NCBI GenBank assembly: GCA_937928015.1
Contig: CALFXA010000079.1
Span: forward strand, 1 to 9,538
Direction of reading: 5' to 3'
Length of the DNA stretch: 9,538 bases
Source of the DNA: an uncultured Anaerolineales bacterium
Lineage (GTDB): Bacteria; Chloroflexota; Anaerolineae; Anaerolineales; Villigracilaceae
This document shows, piece after piece, positions 1 through 6,601 of this stretch. The position numbers and the translations under genes were made by a program. Within the stretch, counting starts at the first letter, position 1. Every line of letters starts with the position of its first letter. The notes under the pieces are model-generated. The model saw nothing but the letters and a program-made list of their open reading frames with translations, was not told the DNA's origin and ran no database searches.

Positions 1-36
1 AAAAAACTGCGAAGAGAAATCTCTTCGCAGTTTTTT
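1..36 (-). terminator. Bidirectional intrinsic terminator ending the suf operon
   Basis: A perfect 10-bp stem (7-16 with 21-30, CTGCGAAGAG/CTCTTCGCAG) closes an AAAT loop. It is flanked by six A (1-6) and six T (31-36), so it has a U-tract when read from either side. On the minus strand it begins 7 bases after the stop codon of the Rieske gene, which suits the end of the suf transcript. It could also stop a convergent transcript entering from the left edge. Confidence 0.93.
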
Positions 37-43
37 CTACATG

Positions 44-391
44 TCATTCCTTCGGGATGCTGATAAAAATATTGCCATCCCGCACCTGGACGGGGTAGGC
101 GGGGATGTCCACCACGGCAGGCATCTGCATTACCTTGCCCGTGCGAACGTCGAATTCCGCTCCGTGGCGCGGGCAGACGATATTGTAGCCTTCCAGGTCT
201 CCGTCTCCCAACGGACCATCATCGTGAGTACAGACGTCACCGATGGCGAAAAGCTGCCCAGCAATATTGAAGATCACGATCGGACGGTCGGCCACTTCCA
301 CAAAGAGACGCTCGCCGTTGGGGAGCTCAGAGGCGGGGGCGATTTCCACGAATTCGACTTTTGTTTCATCCAGAGCTGTGTAGTTGAACAT
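44..391 (-). CDS. Small Rieske-type [2Fe-2S] ferredoxin at the end of the suf operon
   Basis: This 115-residue soluble protein has no signal peptide or membrane segment. The Rieske signature is complete: C54-T-H56 (in DVCTHDDGPLGDG) and C73-P-R-H76-G, separated by 16 residues. Two Cys and two His would hold a [2Fe-2S] cluster. Size and spacing match the stand-alone ferredoxins of aromatic-ring dioxygenases and NirD-like proteins rather than the membrane Rieske protein of bc complexes. The start ATG follows GGGAA at a 5-base spacing. It is the last gene of the operon, 54 bases after sufU and directly before the terminator. The position suggests it is a client of the SUF machine or an electron donor for cluster assembly; that role is inferred from context only. 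The family is clear, the physiological partner unknown. Confidence 0.9.
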   Translation of the reverse strand: MFNYTALDETKVEFVEIAPASELPNGERLFVEVADRPIVIFNIAGQLFAIGDVCTHDDGPLGDGDLEGYNIVCPRHGAEFDVRTGKVMQMPAVVDIPAYPVQVRDGNIFISIPKE

Positions 392-408
392 GGCATTTCC
401 CGACGGCG

Positions 409-436
409 GACCGTGGACGATAGACCGTCCGTGGTC
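409..436 (-). other. Inverted repeat in the sufU-Rieske gap
   Basis: GACC(409-412)/GGTC(433-436) and GGACG(415-419)/CGTCC(426-430) form a nested hairpin with a 2x2 internal loop (GT/GT) and a 6-base loop. There is no U-tract after it on the minus strand, so it is not a standard terminator. It could mark mRNA processing or stability between sufU and the Rieske gene. Only the symmetry is seen; the function is inferred. Confidence 0.45.
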
Positions 437-445
437 TGCAATTAA

Positions 446-841
446 TTACTCCACCAAAGCGTCACTGGCTTCACCCAGCCCATAGACACCAGCTTTTAGG
501 ACCTTGAGAGACAACAACGCGCATTTCAGGCGCACGGGACCCAGGTCGATGCCGAGCATGTCGAGCACATCCTGCTTGTTGAGCTGCTTCACTTCCTCGA
601 CAGGTTTGCCGATGACGGTTTCCATCAGCAGGTCGGCGGAGGCCTGCGAAATGGCACAGCCATGACCATCGAAACGGGCATCAGTCACAATGCCATTTTC
701 GTCCACGCGCAGGTCAACCTGGATGTGGTCGCCACACAGTGGATTGTTGTCCGCAAAGGAAATATCATGCGGATCGAGGTATCCACGGTAGGAGGGGTTT
801 TTATAGTGCTCGATGATGACTTCGCGATAGAGATCGTCCAT
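446..841 (-). CDS. sufU: SufU-type Fe-S assembly sulfur acceptor/scaffold
   Basis: This 131-residue cytosolic protein belongs to the NifU N-terminal/IscU fold family. It should accept sulfur from SufS and pass it to SufBCD. The conserved metal or cluster ligands are visible: C36 and D38 (NPLCGD), C62 (GHGCAISQAS) and C107 (RLKCALL). The GCAIS form, and Lys rather than His before the third Cys, are SufU-like and not IscU-like. Unusually, C62 and C107 are only 45 residues apart. From memory, Bacillus SufU (about 147 residues) has about 62 between these cysteines and E. coli IscU about 43, so the SufU-specific insertion seems to be missing. The start ATG is preceded by GGGAG at a 5-base spacing. 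It sits 40 bases after sufS, consistent with a desulfurase/acceptor pair. Confidence 0.93.
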   Translation of the reverse strand: MDDLYREVIIEHYKNPSYRGYLDPHDISFADNNPLCGDHIQVDLRVDENGIVTDARFDGHGCAISQASADLLMETVIGKPVEEVKQLNKQDVLDMLGIDLGPVRLKCALLSLKVLKAGVYGLGEASDALVE

Positions 842-850
842 AATTGCTCC

Positions 851-879
851 CGTAAAAGCGGGTGTACCCCGCCCTTACG
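851..879 (-). other. Hairpin in the sufS-sufU gap, beside the sufU ribosome binding site
   Basis: CGTAA(851-855)/TTACG(875-879) and GCGGG(858-862)/CCCGC(868-872) form two 5-bp stems around a 2x2 internal loop (AA/CC) with a 5-base loop. The sufU Shine-Dalgarno (complement of 847-851) lies directly at its foot, so folding could change ribosome access to sufU. The structure is seen in the sequence; its effect is inferred. Confidence 0.5.
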
Positions 880-881
880 CA

Positions 882-2108
882 TTATCCAAACATTTCCTTA
901 ACTTTGTAGATTCCGTTCACAAGCAAATCGACCTCGTCCTTGGTGTTATAGATATAGAACGAGGCGCGGCTGGTGGCGGGGATATTGAATTTCTCGTGCA
1001 GCGGCTGGGCACAGTGATGTCCCGCGCGAACGGCGATGCCGTCCTGGTCCAGGATCTGGGCCACGTCGTGCGGGTGGACGCCTTCGAGTGTGAAAGCCGC
1101 CACCCCGCCCTTCTTTTCGGCGGAAGGACCGAAGACTTTCACGCCAGGGATCTCTTCCAGGCGTTCGAGCGCGTATTCGGTGATGGCGTGCTCGTGCGCG
1201 GCAACCGCGTCCATGCCAAGCTGGGACAGATAATCGACCGCCGCCCCGAAACCGACCGCCTCCGCGATGGCAGGCGTGCCCGCCTCGAATTTGTGCGGCA
1301 GGCTGTTCGGGCGGAAGGAGCGCAGCTTGACCTCGCGGATCATGTCGCCGCCGCCAAGGAAGGGCGGCATGGCTTCGAGCAGGTCCGCTTTGCCGTACAA
1401 GGCACCGATGCCCGTCGGACCGCACATCTTATGCGCGGAGAAAGCCAGGAAGTCGGCGTCGAGGGCTTGCACATCCACAGGCAGGTGCGGGACCGATTGG
1501 GCCCCGTCTACCAGGGTCAACGCGCCAGCCTCGTGGGCCAGGCGGATGACCTCCGCGGCGGGGTTGATCGTGCCGAGGACGTTGGACATGTGCGTAAACG
1601 AGACCAGCTTCGGGCCGCGAGTCAGGAGGGTGCGGTACACATCCAGGTCGAGCAGTCCATCCTCAGTCACGGGGATGAATTCCAATTCGATGCCACGTTC
1701 CGCCTGAAGCATGTGCCAGGGGACGAGGTTCGAGTGGTGCTCCATCTCGGTCAGGATGACCAGGTCGCCCGCCTTGAGATTGGCGCGCGCCCAGGAGTAG
1801 GCCACGAGGTTGATCGCCTCGGTGGTGTTACGCGTGTAAATGATCTGACGCGATGAAGCAGCGTTTACGAATTTGGCGATCTTCTCGCGCGCACCCTCGT
1901 ACATGGCCGTGGATTCTTCGGCCAGGGTATGCACGCCGCGATGGATGTTGGCGTTCGAGCGACGATAGAAGTCGTTCATCGCCTCGATGACGAGGAGCGG
2001 TTTCTGGCTGGTGGCCGTGGAATCGAGATAGACCACGCGCGTGCCAGGCTGGGTCTCGCGCGCGAGGATGGGAAAGTCTTTGCGGATTTGTTCGATGTTG
2101 AGAGACAT
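882..2108 (-). CDS. sufS: SufS cysteine desulfurase (PLP-dependent, group II)
   Basis: This 408-residue protein is full length for SufS. It removes sulfur from L-cysteine, leaving alanine, and carries it as a persulfide. Visible landmarks are H124/H125 (EMEHHSN, PLP stacking), D201 (LVDGAQSVPH, pyridine N), the PLP Schiff-base lysine K227 (SAHKMCGPTG), and the catalytic C366 in RAGHHCAQP, the group II form. H347 in VHPHD is 19 residues before C366, like B. subtilis H342, which exchanges a zinc ligand with SufU; this fits the downstream sufU. The start is well bounded: an in-frame TGA lies 18 bases upstream of ATG 2108 and no ATG, GTG or TTG start lies between. However, the 20 bases before the ATG have no Shine-Dalgarno, only a T-rich run, because a palindromic repeat ends 12 bases upstream. 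It is preceded by the unknown gene and followed by sufU. Confidence 0.97.
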   Translation of the reverse strand: MSLNIEQIRKDFPILARETQPGTRVVYLDSTATSQKPLLVIEAMNDFYRRSNANIHRGVHTLAEESTAMYEGAREKIAKFVNAASSRQIIYTRNTTEAINLVAYSWARANLKAGDLVILTEMEHHSNLVPWHMLQAERGIELEFIPVTEDGLLDLDVYRTLLTRGPKLVSFTHMSNVLGTINPAAEVIRLAHEAGALTLVDGAQSVPHLPVDVQALDADFLAFSAHKMCGPTGIGALYGKADLLEAMPPFLGGGDMIREVKLRSFRPNSLPHKFEAGTPAIAEAVGFGAAVDYLSQLGMDAVAAHEHAITEYALERLEEIPGVKVFGPSAEKKGGVAAFTLEGVHPHDVAQILDQDGIAVRAGHHCAQPLHEKFNIPATSRASFYIYNTKDEVDLLVNGIYKVKEMFG

Positions 2109-2120
2109 AAGAGAAAAAAC

Positions 2121-2260
2121 ATGTCATTGCGAGGACGAAGCCCGAAGCAATCTCGTGTATTTTTGAAACTTGAGATTACTCACCTACCCTCCCCGCACTT
2201 GCGTTCGGGGCAAGTGCGCGGGCGGTGTGAGGCGCTCCCTTCGGTCACTCGCAATGACAC
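2121..2260. repeat. Dispersed palindromic repeat (TGTCATTGCGAG family) inside the suf operon
   Basis: The element is bounded by a perfect 12-bp inverted repeat, TGTCATTGCGAG (2122-2133) and CTCGCAATGACA (2248-2259). Next to the ends are GACGAAGCCCGAAGCAATCTC on the left and, read from the right end, TGACCGAAGGGAGCG. These resemble an intergenic repeat family I remember as very common in bacterial genomes and often mis-annotated as short peptides such as 'LRGRSPKQS'. An inner hairpin pairs CGCACTTGC (2194-2202) with GCAAGTGCG (2210-2218). It encodes no transposase; a MITE-like or REP-like nature is inferred. Its right end adjoins the stop codon of the unknown gene, and its left end is 12 bases from the sufS start. 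No target-site duplication is visible. Confidence 0.82.
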
Positions 2261-2640
2261 TAATAATCAGGAATTTCCTTTTCCTTCTTCGAGGAAGCTT
2301 TCTTCCCACCGCTGACAGGGCGGATGTGCTCCGAGGTCAGCGGGTACCACAGGATGCGGTCGGGCACCATCCAGCCGTCGGTCAGGAACACATTCGAGCG
2401 GAACTGGACAGCCACCATCTTGTTGTCGACCTGCACGACGATGCCCTTGATCCATCCGCGGATGCGGTCGTTGTTTTTCTCGTGGTCGCAGAAGACCTCG
2501 ACGTTGTCGCCCACCTCGAAGGCATGCTCCACCCCTGGGGCGCGCATATAGGAGAATTGTCGGCCCGAACGCCCAGTACGGGTTTTGGCCGCGGGTTCCG
2601 CGGGAACTGGTTGAACATGGATGACACGTGTCTTGCTCAT
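2260..2640 (-). CDS. Conserved-looking protein of unknown function within the suf operon
   Basis: I do not recognise this 126-residue protein. It has a basic, Ala/Pro-rich N-terminus (1-30), a central part of about 68 residues (41-109) and a Lys-rich tail (GGKKASSKKEKE, 111-122). The centre looks beta-rich, with alternating hydrophobic and charged residues such as VGDNVEVFC, GWIKGIVVQVDNK and VAVQFRSNVF, in the manner of SH3-like, KOW or Tudor-like small barrels. That fold is only a guess. It has one Cys (C51) in CDHEKNND, no signal peptide and no membrane segment. The start ATG has AAGGA at a 6-base spacing, so it looks genuinely translated. It lies 53 bases after sufD and before sufS on the same strand, which implies co-transcription. 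The stop TAG abuts the palindromic repeat, so the original C-terminus may have been changed. Confidence 0.8.
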   Translation of the reverse strand: MSKTRVIHVQPVPAEPAAKTRTGRSGRQFSYMRAPGVEHAFEVGDNVEVFCDHEKNNDRIRGWIKGIVVQVDNKMVAVQFRSNVFLTDGWMVPDRILWYPLTSEHIRPVSGGKKASSKKEKEIPDY

Positions 2641-2663
2641 GGGCTGTCCTTGAAAAGAGATTT

Positions 2664-2688
2664 TGCCTGGCGAAAATTTCGCCAGGCA
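2664..2688 (-). other. Strong hairpin in the gap between sufD and the unknown gene
   Basis: TGCCTGGCG (2664-2672) pairs perfectly with CGCCAGGCA (2680-2688) around AAAATTT, and the symmetry extends into the loop. It lies 5 bases after the sufD stop codon. On the minus strand it is followed by AAAATCTCTTTT, not a clean U-tract, and four genes of the same pathway follow. A partial attenuator or 3'-end stabiliser of the sufCBD part of the message fits better than a full terminator. Confidence 0.6.
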
Positions 2689-2693
2689 TTGTA

Positions 2694-4049
2694 TTACACA
2701 CTCATTTTATCAGCAATATACTGCTGGAACCGTTCGCGCACACCTTCGAATGGGATGCGCTGGAAGATCGGATCGAAGAAACCTTCCACGACGATCTTCT
2801 CGGCCTCGGCCTGCGGAATGCCGCGGGACTTTAGATAGAAGAGCGGCTCCGCCTCAAGTTTACCAACCGTCGCGCCGTGGGTGCAGCGCACATCGTCAGC
2901 GAGGATTTCGAGGCCAGGGATCGAGTCCGCGCGGGCCTGGTCGCTGAGGACCAGGTTACGGTTGGCCTGGTAGCCGTCGGTCTTCTGTGCGCCAGGGGCG
3001 ACGTAAATCATACCTTGCCAGACCGAGCGGCTTTTGCCTTTGAGCGCGCCTTTGAAGAGCAGGTCGCTGGTGGTATTGGGAGCCAGGTGATTCTGCTGGG
3101 TGTCGTGGTCGAGATGCTGATTCCCGTCGGTAAAGTAGAAACCCGACATGCGGCCTGTGGCACCCTGCCCCGCCAGGTCCAACTCGGAGAAGTTCTTGGT
3201 CAAGCGCGAACCGATCGCGCCGAAGATCCAGTCGAGGTTGCCGTCGCGTTCGACGCGGGCACGCTCGTGGCTGAAGTTCCAGACGTGGCGGCCCCAGGAT
3301 TGAAGCTCCACGAAACGCAGGGACGCGCCCCGCATGACCTGGATCTCGACACCGCCCGCATGCATCGAGTTGACACCCGTTTCGTCGGGCGATGCCGACT
3401 CGTGAACGTAGGTGACAGACGCGCCTTCATCAACGAGGACGAGGATGTGCGAGACATGCGCCAGGTTTGCACCTGGACCCCACAACACGGAGTGCAACGG
3501 CTCTTCGACAGTCACGCCTTTGGGGACGTACAACACGACGCCATTCTGGGCGAGGGCCCCAGCCAACGCGGCGAACTTGCCTTCTTCCACATTGACGGTC
3601 TTGCCGAGCATCTTCGCCAGGAGTTCGGGATGCTTCTGCTCGGCGGTCTTGAGATCGGTGAAAATGACGCCCTTCTTAGCAAGTTTTTCGTCGAGGTCGA
3701 TCTTCGAACCACCAGGCAGCAGGACGATTTGTCCACCATGCTGGTCCGCCGTCAGCGGCTTGAGCAAATCCTCGCGAACGGGCGGCAGGTCTTCGAAAGC
3801 GCCGTCCTTCGGGAAGATGAACTGGTCGGCGGGCAAGGCGTGAATGTCGGTGCGACGCCAGGGCTCGTCGGTGACAGTGGGGAGAGTCAGCCGCTTAAAC
3901 GCTTCCCAGGCCTGGGCGCGGAAGGAAGCGACGACCCCGTCTGCGGCGCGGATATCCGCCTGGGTGAAGGCGAAATCCTTTGCGGCAGAGTCGGCCCGTC
4001 GAGTCCTTGAAACTGTAACTTTTGGTTTTTCCTGCATTGTTTCATCCAT
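2694..4049 (-). CDS. sufD: SufD, Fe-S scaffold subunit
   Basis: This 451-residue cytosolic subunit of the SufBC2D complex is about the usual length. The N-terminal part (about 1-100) is helical and variable and contains EPWRRTDI (62-69). A right-handed beta-helix core follows from about 150 to 385. The C-terminal region has the family signature ADDVRCTHGATVG (384-396) and EPLFYLKSRGI. H391 in that signature probably corresponds to E. coli SufD H360, which with a SufB cysteine forms the site of cluster assembly; the mapping is from memory of the motif. C389 is adjacent. ATG 4049 is preceded by AGGG at a 6-base spacing; the internal ATG at codon 5 is a possible alternative. It is 91 bases after sufB, with a long inverted repeat in the gap. 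Confidence 0.95.
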   Translation of the reverse strand: MDETMQEKPKVTVSRTRRADSAAKDFAFTQADIRAADGVVASFRAQAWEAFKRLTLPTVTDEPWRRTDIHALPADQFIFPKDGAFEDLPPVREDLLKPLTADQHGGQIVLLPGGSKIDLDEKLAKKGVIFTDLKTAEQKHPELLAKMLGKTVNVEEGKFAALAGALAQNGVVLYVPKGVTVEEPLHSVLWGPGANLAHVSHILVLVDEGASVTYVHESASPDETGVNSMHAGGVEIQVMRGASLRFVELQSWGRHVWNFSHERARVERDGNLDWIFGAIGSRLTKNFSELDLAGQGATGRMSGFYFTDGNQHLDHDTQQNHLAPNTTSDLLFKGALKGKSRSVWQGMIYVAPGAQKTDGYQANRNLVLSDQARADSIPGLEILADDVRCTHGATVGKLEAEPLFYLKSRGIPQAEAEKIVVEGFFDPIFQRIPFEGVRERFQQYIADKMSV

Positions 4050-4056
4050 GTTCGCC

Positions 4057-4129
4057 CTGAGCGGGAGCGACAGCCGGAAGTCGAAGGGCCGTTATCAACC
4101 GCGCTTCGACTTCGCTGCGCTCCGCTCAG
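4057..4129 (-). repeat. Long imperfect inverted repeat in the sufB-sufD gap
   Basis: GAAGTCGAAG (4077-4086) pairs perfectly with CTTCGACTTC (4104-4113). Outside it, CTGAGCGGGAGCG (4057-4069) pairs with CGCTCCGCTCAG (4118-4129) with one bulged G, and CAG pairs with CTG between the two. Together these give roughly 25 base pairs around a 17-base loop. The right arm (CTTCGACTTCGCTGCGCTCC) looks like dispersed intergenic palindromes in other bacterial genomes, so this may be a second mobile-type palindrome in the operon. It leaves 11 bases before the sufB stop codon and 7 before the sufD start. Confidence 0.7.
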
Positions 4130-4140
4130 CGCAGAGAGGT

Positions 4141-5568
4141 TTAACCGATCGAGCCTTCCATCTGCAACTGGATCAGACGGTTCATTTCGACGGCGTATTC
4201 CATCGGCAGTTCTTTGACGAGCGGCTCGATGAAGCCAGAGACGACCATGCTGGTGGCTTCCTCTTCGCTCAAGCCGCGCGACATCAGATAGAAGAGCTGC
4301 TCCTCGCCGACCTTCGAGACCGAAGCCTCGTGGCCGATAGTGACATCGTCTTCGTCAATTTCGATGGAGGGGTATGTATCCGAGCGGGATTGCGGGTCGA
4401 GCAACAGCGCATCACAGACCACGTTGGACTTGACACCCTTCGCACCCTTGTATACTTTGACCAGACCACGATAGGAAGCACGTCCGCCGCTCTTGCTGAT
4501 GGACTTGGATGTGATCTTGCTGGTAGTGTTCGGGGCGAAATGCACCATCTTCGAACCCGCATCCTGGATCTGACCAGGACCAGCGAAGGCCATCGAAAGC
4601 ATCTCGCCGCGCGCGCCTGGTTCCATCAAATAGCAGGACGGGTATTTCATCGTCAGCTTCGAGCCGAGGTTGGCGTCCACCCACTCGTGAGAGGCGTTCG
4701 CAAAGACCTTGGCGCGTTGGGTCACGAGGTTGAACACATTGGTCGACCAGTTTTGGATGGTCGAGTAGCGTGAGCGCGCGCCCTTCTTGACCACGATCTC
4801 GATCACGCCCGAGTGGAAGGAATTGGTGGTGTACTGGGGGGCCGTGCAACCTTCCACGTAGTGCACCGATGCGCCTTCATCCACGATGATCAACGTGCGC
4901 TCGAACTGTCCAACGTTGGCGGTATTCAAGCGGAAGTAAGCCTGCAAAGGCAGGTCCACTTTGACACCCTTCGGCACATATACGAACGATCCGCCCGACC
5001 AAACCGCAGAATTCAGCGCGGCGAACTTGTTATCCTCGATCGGGATGACCGTGCCAAAATATTCGCGGAATATATCAGGATGTTGTCGCAAGCCGTCTTC
5101 GATCGAAAGGAAGATTACGCCCTGCTTTTCGAGATGTTCGAGGATGGAGTGATAGACCATTTCCGACTCGTACTGCGCGCCCACGCCCGCCAGGAACTTG
5201 CGTTCGGCTTCGGGGATGCCCAGCTTGTCGAAAGTATTCTTGATGTCATCAGGCACATCGTCCCACGACTTTTCACTCTTCTCGGTCGGCTTGACGTAAT
5301 AGAAAATATTGTCGAGGTCCAGGTCCGAAATGTCGGGACCCCAGGTCGGCATTGGACGTGCCAGGAAATGCTCCAACGCCTTGAGGCGGAATTCGAGCAT
5401 CCATTGCGGTTCGCCCTTCATGCGCGAAATATTTTCGACGACCTCACGATTCAATCCACGCTGGGACTTGAACACATAGTTGTCATCACGATCATGAAAG
5501 CCGTATTTGTAATCGCCAATTTCATCCAGGATTTTGGCGTCTTCATTAAGTTTGGTATCTTCACTCAT
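4141..5568 (-). CDS. sufB: SufB, Fe-S cluster scaffold subunit
   Basis: This 475-residue protein is the core scaffold on which SufBC2D builds clusters. It has a helical N-terminus (1-90), a beta-helix core with [17 protein letters not shown] and [15 protein letters not shown], and a C-terminal SufB/SufD-type helical domain. Residues matching functional sites of E. coli SufB (495 residues) are C241 (EGCTAP, probably C254), C385 (VVCDALL, probably C405), and H413/E414 (IGHEASVSK, probably H433/E434). The constant offset of 20 for the last three supports this mapping. The start is fixed: an in-frame TGA lies two codons upstream. The ribosome site is weak, with GGTGA only 3 bases from the ATG. 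It is 76 bases after sufC. Confidence 0.97.
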   Translation of the reverse strand: MSEDTKLNEDAKILDEIGDYKYGFHDRDDNYVFKSQRGLNREVVENISRMKGEPQWMLEFRLKALEHFLARPMPTWGPDISDLDLDNIFYYVKPTEKSEKSWDDVPDDIKNTFDKLGIPEAERKFLAGVGAQYESEMVYHSILEHLEKQGVIFLSIEDGLRQHPDIFREYFGTVIPIEDNKFAALNSAVWSGGSFVYVPKGVKVDLPLQAYFRLNTANVGQFERTLIIVDEGASVHYVEGCTAPQYTTNSFHSGVIEIVVKKGARSRYSTIQNWSTNVFNLVTQRAKVFANASHEWVDANLGSKLTMKYPSCYLMEPGARGEMLSMAFAGPGQIQDAGSKMVHFAPNTTSKITSKSISKSGGRASYRGLVKVYKGAKGVKSNVVCDALLLDPQSRSDTYPSIEIDEDDVTIGHEASVSKVGEEQLFYLMSRGLSEEEATSMVVSGFIEPLVKELPMEYAVEMNRLIQLQMEGSIG

Positions 5569-5586
5569 GACTCACCAATCTTTTCT

Positions 5587-5624
5587 GCAGATGAAAAGCC
5601 GCAGTCTACGGACCTGTCATCTGC
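5587..5624 (-). other. Inverted repeat in the sufC-sufB gap
   Basis: GCAGATGA (5587-5594) and TCATCTGC (5617-5624) form a perfect 8-bp stem. A further CCG/CGG pairing (5599-5601 with 5609-5611) can form inside the 22-base loop. There is no U-tract, so termination is unlikely. It may protect or process the message between sufC and sufB, whose relative dosage matters for the complex; this role is inferred. Confidence 0.5.
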
Positions 5625-5644
5625 TACCGTTTAAAGGACCGAGT

Positions 5645-6421
5645 CTAAGCCTCAGCCGTTTCCTCGTACTTTTCGCGGACCCAGTCATAGCCCTGCTCTT
5701 CGAGGTGAAGCGCCAGGTCTGGGCCGCCCGATTCGACGATGCGACCATTCATCATTACGTGGACCACATCGGGCTTGATGTAATTGAGCAGGCGCTGATA
5801 GTGAGTGATGACCAGCACGCCCAGGTCGGGTCCACTCAGGGCGTTGACACCCTCCGAGACGATGCGCAGCGCGTCGATGTCGAGGCCTGAGTCGGTCTCG
5901 TCCAAAATGGCGATCTCAGGCTTGAGCGTCGCCATCTGCAGGATCTCAGCGCGCTTCTTCTCGCCGCCCGAGAAACCGTCGTTAAGATAACGCCCCGCGA
6001 AGGCCTGGTCCATCTTGAGCAGGCCCATCTTCTCCTTGAGCATCTTGCGGAACTCGGGGATGGGCATGCCCTTATCTTCGGGGTTTTCCGCGCGACGACG
6101 GGAATTGACCGCCGAGCGCAGGAAGTTCGCCACGGTCACGCCCGGGATGGCGACGGGATACTGAAACGCCAAAAAAATTCCCAGGCGGGAGCGTTTGTCG
6201 GGTTCCAGTTCAAGGATGTTCTGGCCCTTGAAGAGGACCTCGCCCTGGGTGACGGTGTAACTGGGATGTCCCATCAAGGTGTATGCCAGCGTGGACTTGC
6301 CTGTCCCGTTTGGCCCCATGATGGCATGGACCTTGCCCTGCTCCACAGTCAGGTCGAGGCCCTTGAGGATTTCCTTGTTTTCGATGCTGACGTGGAGATT
6401 CTTGATCTCTAAGTACGACAT
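5645..6421 (-). CDS. sufC: SufC, ABC-type ATPase of the SufBCD complex
   Basis: This 258-residue soluble ABC ATPase powers shape change in the SufBC2D scaffold. All nucleotide-site motifs are present: Walker [10 protein letters not shown] (36-44, K42), Q-loop Q87 (AFQYP), the SufC-style signature [11 protein letters not shown] (150-160), Walker B AILDET (D174, E175) and switch H207. GLDIDAL after Walker B is typical of SufC. The chosen start is ATG at 6421, giving [14 protein letters not shown] sits 8 bases upstream. A GTG at 6430 would add three residues but overlaps this Shine-Dalgarno, so it is rejected. It is the first gene of the operon, with its promoter about 55 bases upstream of the start. 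Confidence 0.97.
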   Translation of the reverse strand: MSYLEIKNLHVSIENKEILKGLDLTVEQGKVHAIMGPNGTGKSTLAYTLMGHPSYTVTQGEVLFKGQNILELEPDKRSRLGIFLAFQYPVAIPGVTVANFLRSAVNSRRRAENPEDKGMPIPEFRKMLKEKMGLLKMDQAFAGRYLNDGFSGGEKKRAEILQMATLKPEIAILDETDSGLDIDALRIVSEGVNALSGPDLGVLVITHYQRLLNYIKPDVVHVMMNGRIVESGGPDLALHLEEQGYDWVREKYEETAEA

Positions 6422-6475
6422 GCGTTTCACTCCTGAAATTAAGCCATCTCTGGCGTTTTTACCGATTGCGGCGCG

Positions 6476-6504
6476 ATTATAGCAAAGCGGAGGAAAAATG
6501 TCAA
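6476..6504 (-). promoter_or_regulatory. Consensus sigma70-type promoter of the suf operon
   Basis: Read on the minus strand, TTGACA (6504-6499) and TATAAT (6481-6476) both match the consensus 6 of 6 with the ideal 17-bp spacer. The -10 is also extended (TGC before TATAAT). Transcription should start near 6469, giving a leader of about 48 bases before the sufC ATG. Such a strong core suggests high constitutive expression or control by a repressor. An IscR/Rrf2-like operator could not be recognised with confidence. Confidence 0.9.
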
Positions 6505-6572
6505 TATTTATGAGAAAATTCTAGTAAATTAGAAGAAGAAAAAAATAACATCAAAATTAATACAAATGACTA

Positions 6573-6601
6573 TTGTGAAATTTTTCCATATTATTTAGTA
6601 T
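6573..6601 (+). promoter_or_regulatory. Candidate promoter of the secreted peptidase gene
   Basis: TTGTGA (6573-6578), a 17-bp spacer and TAGTAT (6596-6601) each match the sigma70 consensus at 4 of 6 positions. They sit 38 bases before the ATG at 6640, which has a strong GGAGG site (6630-6634) at a 5-base spacing. The whole stretch 6500-6639 is very AT-rich, so other -10-like sequences occur by chance and this call is tentative. Confidence 0.4.

Noticed and set aside
996..1856. A 286-codon open frame on the plus strand opposite sufS
   Set aside because: It is antisense to a full-length SufS with intact catalytic motifs, and its protein has no recognisable domain. Long antisense frames are expected in GC-rich genes.
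1828..2127. A 99-codon minus-strand frame starting in the palindromic repeat and overlapping the sufS start
   Set aside because: It has no ribosome site and reads sufS out of frame. A leader role by translational coupling cannot be excluded, but nothing supports it directly.
2664..2688. The hairpin after sufD as a full operon terminator
   Set aside because: There is no continuous U-tract on the minus strand, and the genes downstream belong to the same pathway with no clear new promoter.
2170..2838. A plus-strand frame across the palindromic repeat with a peptide such as 'RSLRSLAMT'
   Set aside because: This is the known false-peptide pattern produced by the TGTCATTGCGAG repeat, extended antisense to the unknown gene.
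2877..4010. A 377-codon open frame on the plus strand opposite sufD
   Set aside because: Same reasoning: SufD motifs on the minus strand are clear, and the opposite frame has no Shine-Dalgarno or family features.
4813..5634. A 273-codon open frame on the plus strand opposite sufB
   Set aside because: It mirrors SufB codons and runs into the gap; no domain is recognisable.
6422..6430. A GTG three codons upstream as the sufC start
   Set aside because: The GTG overlaps the AGGAG ribosome site, which is correctly spaced (8 bases) for ATG 6421.
6515..6530. An imperfect palindrome centred on CTAG as a possible Rrf2/IscR operator
   Set aside because: Only a minority of arm positions match, and the region is so AT-rich that such symmetry is expected by chance.
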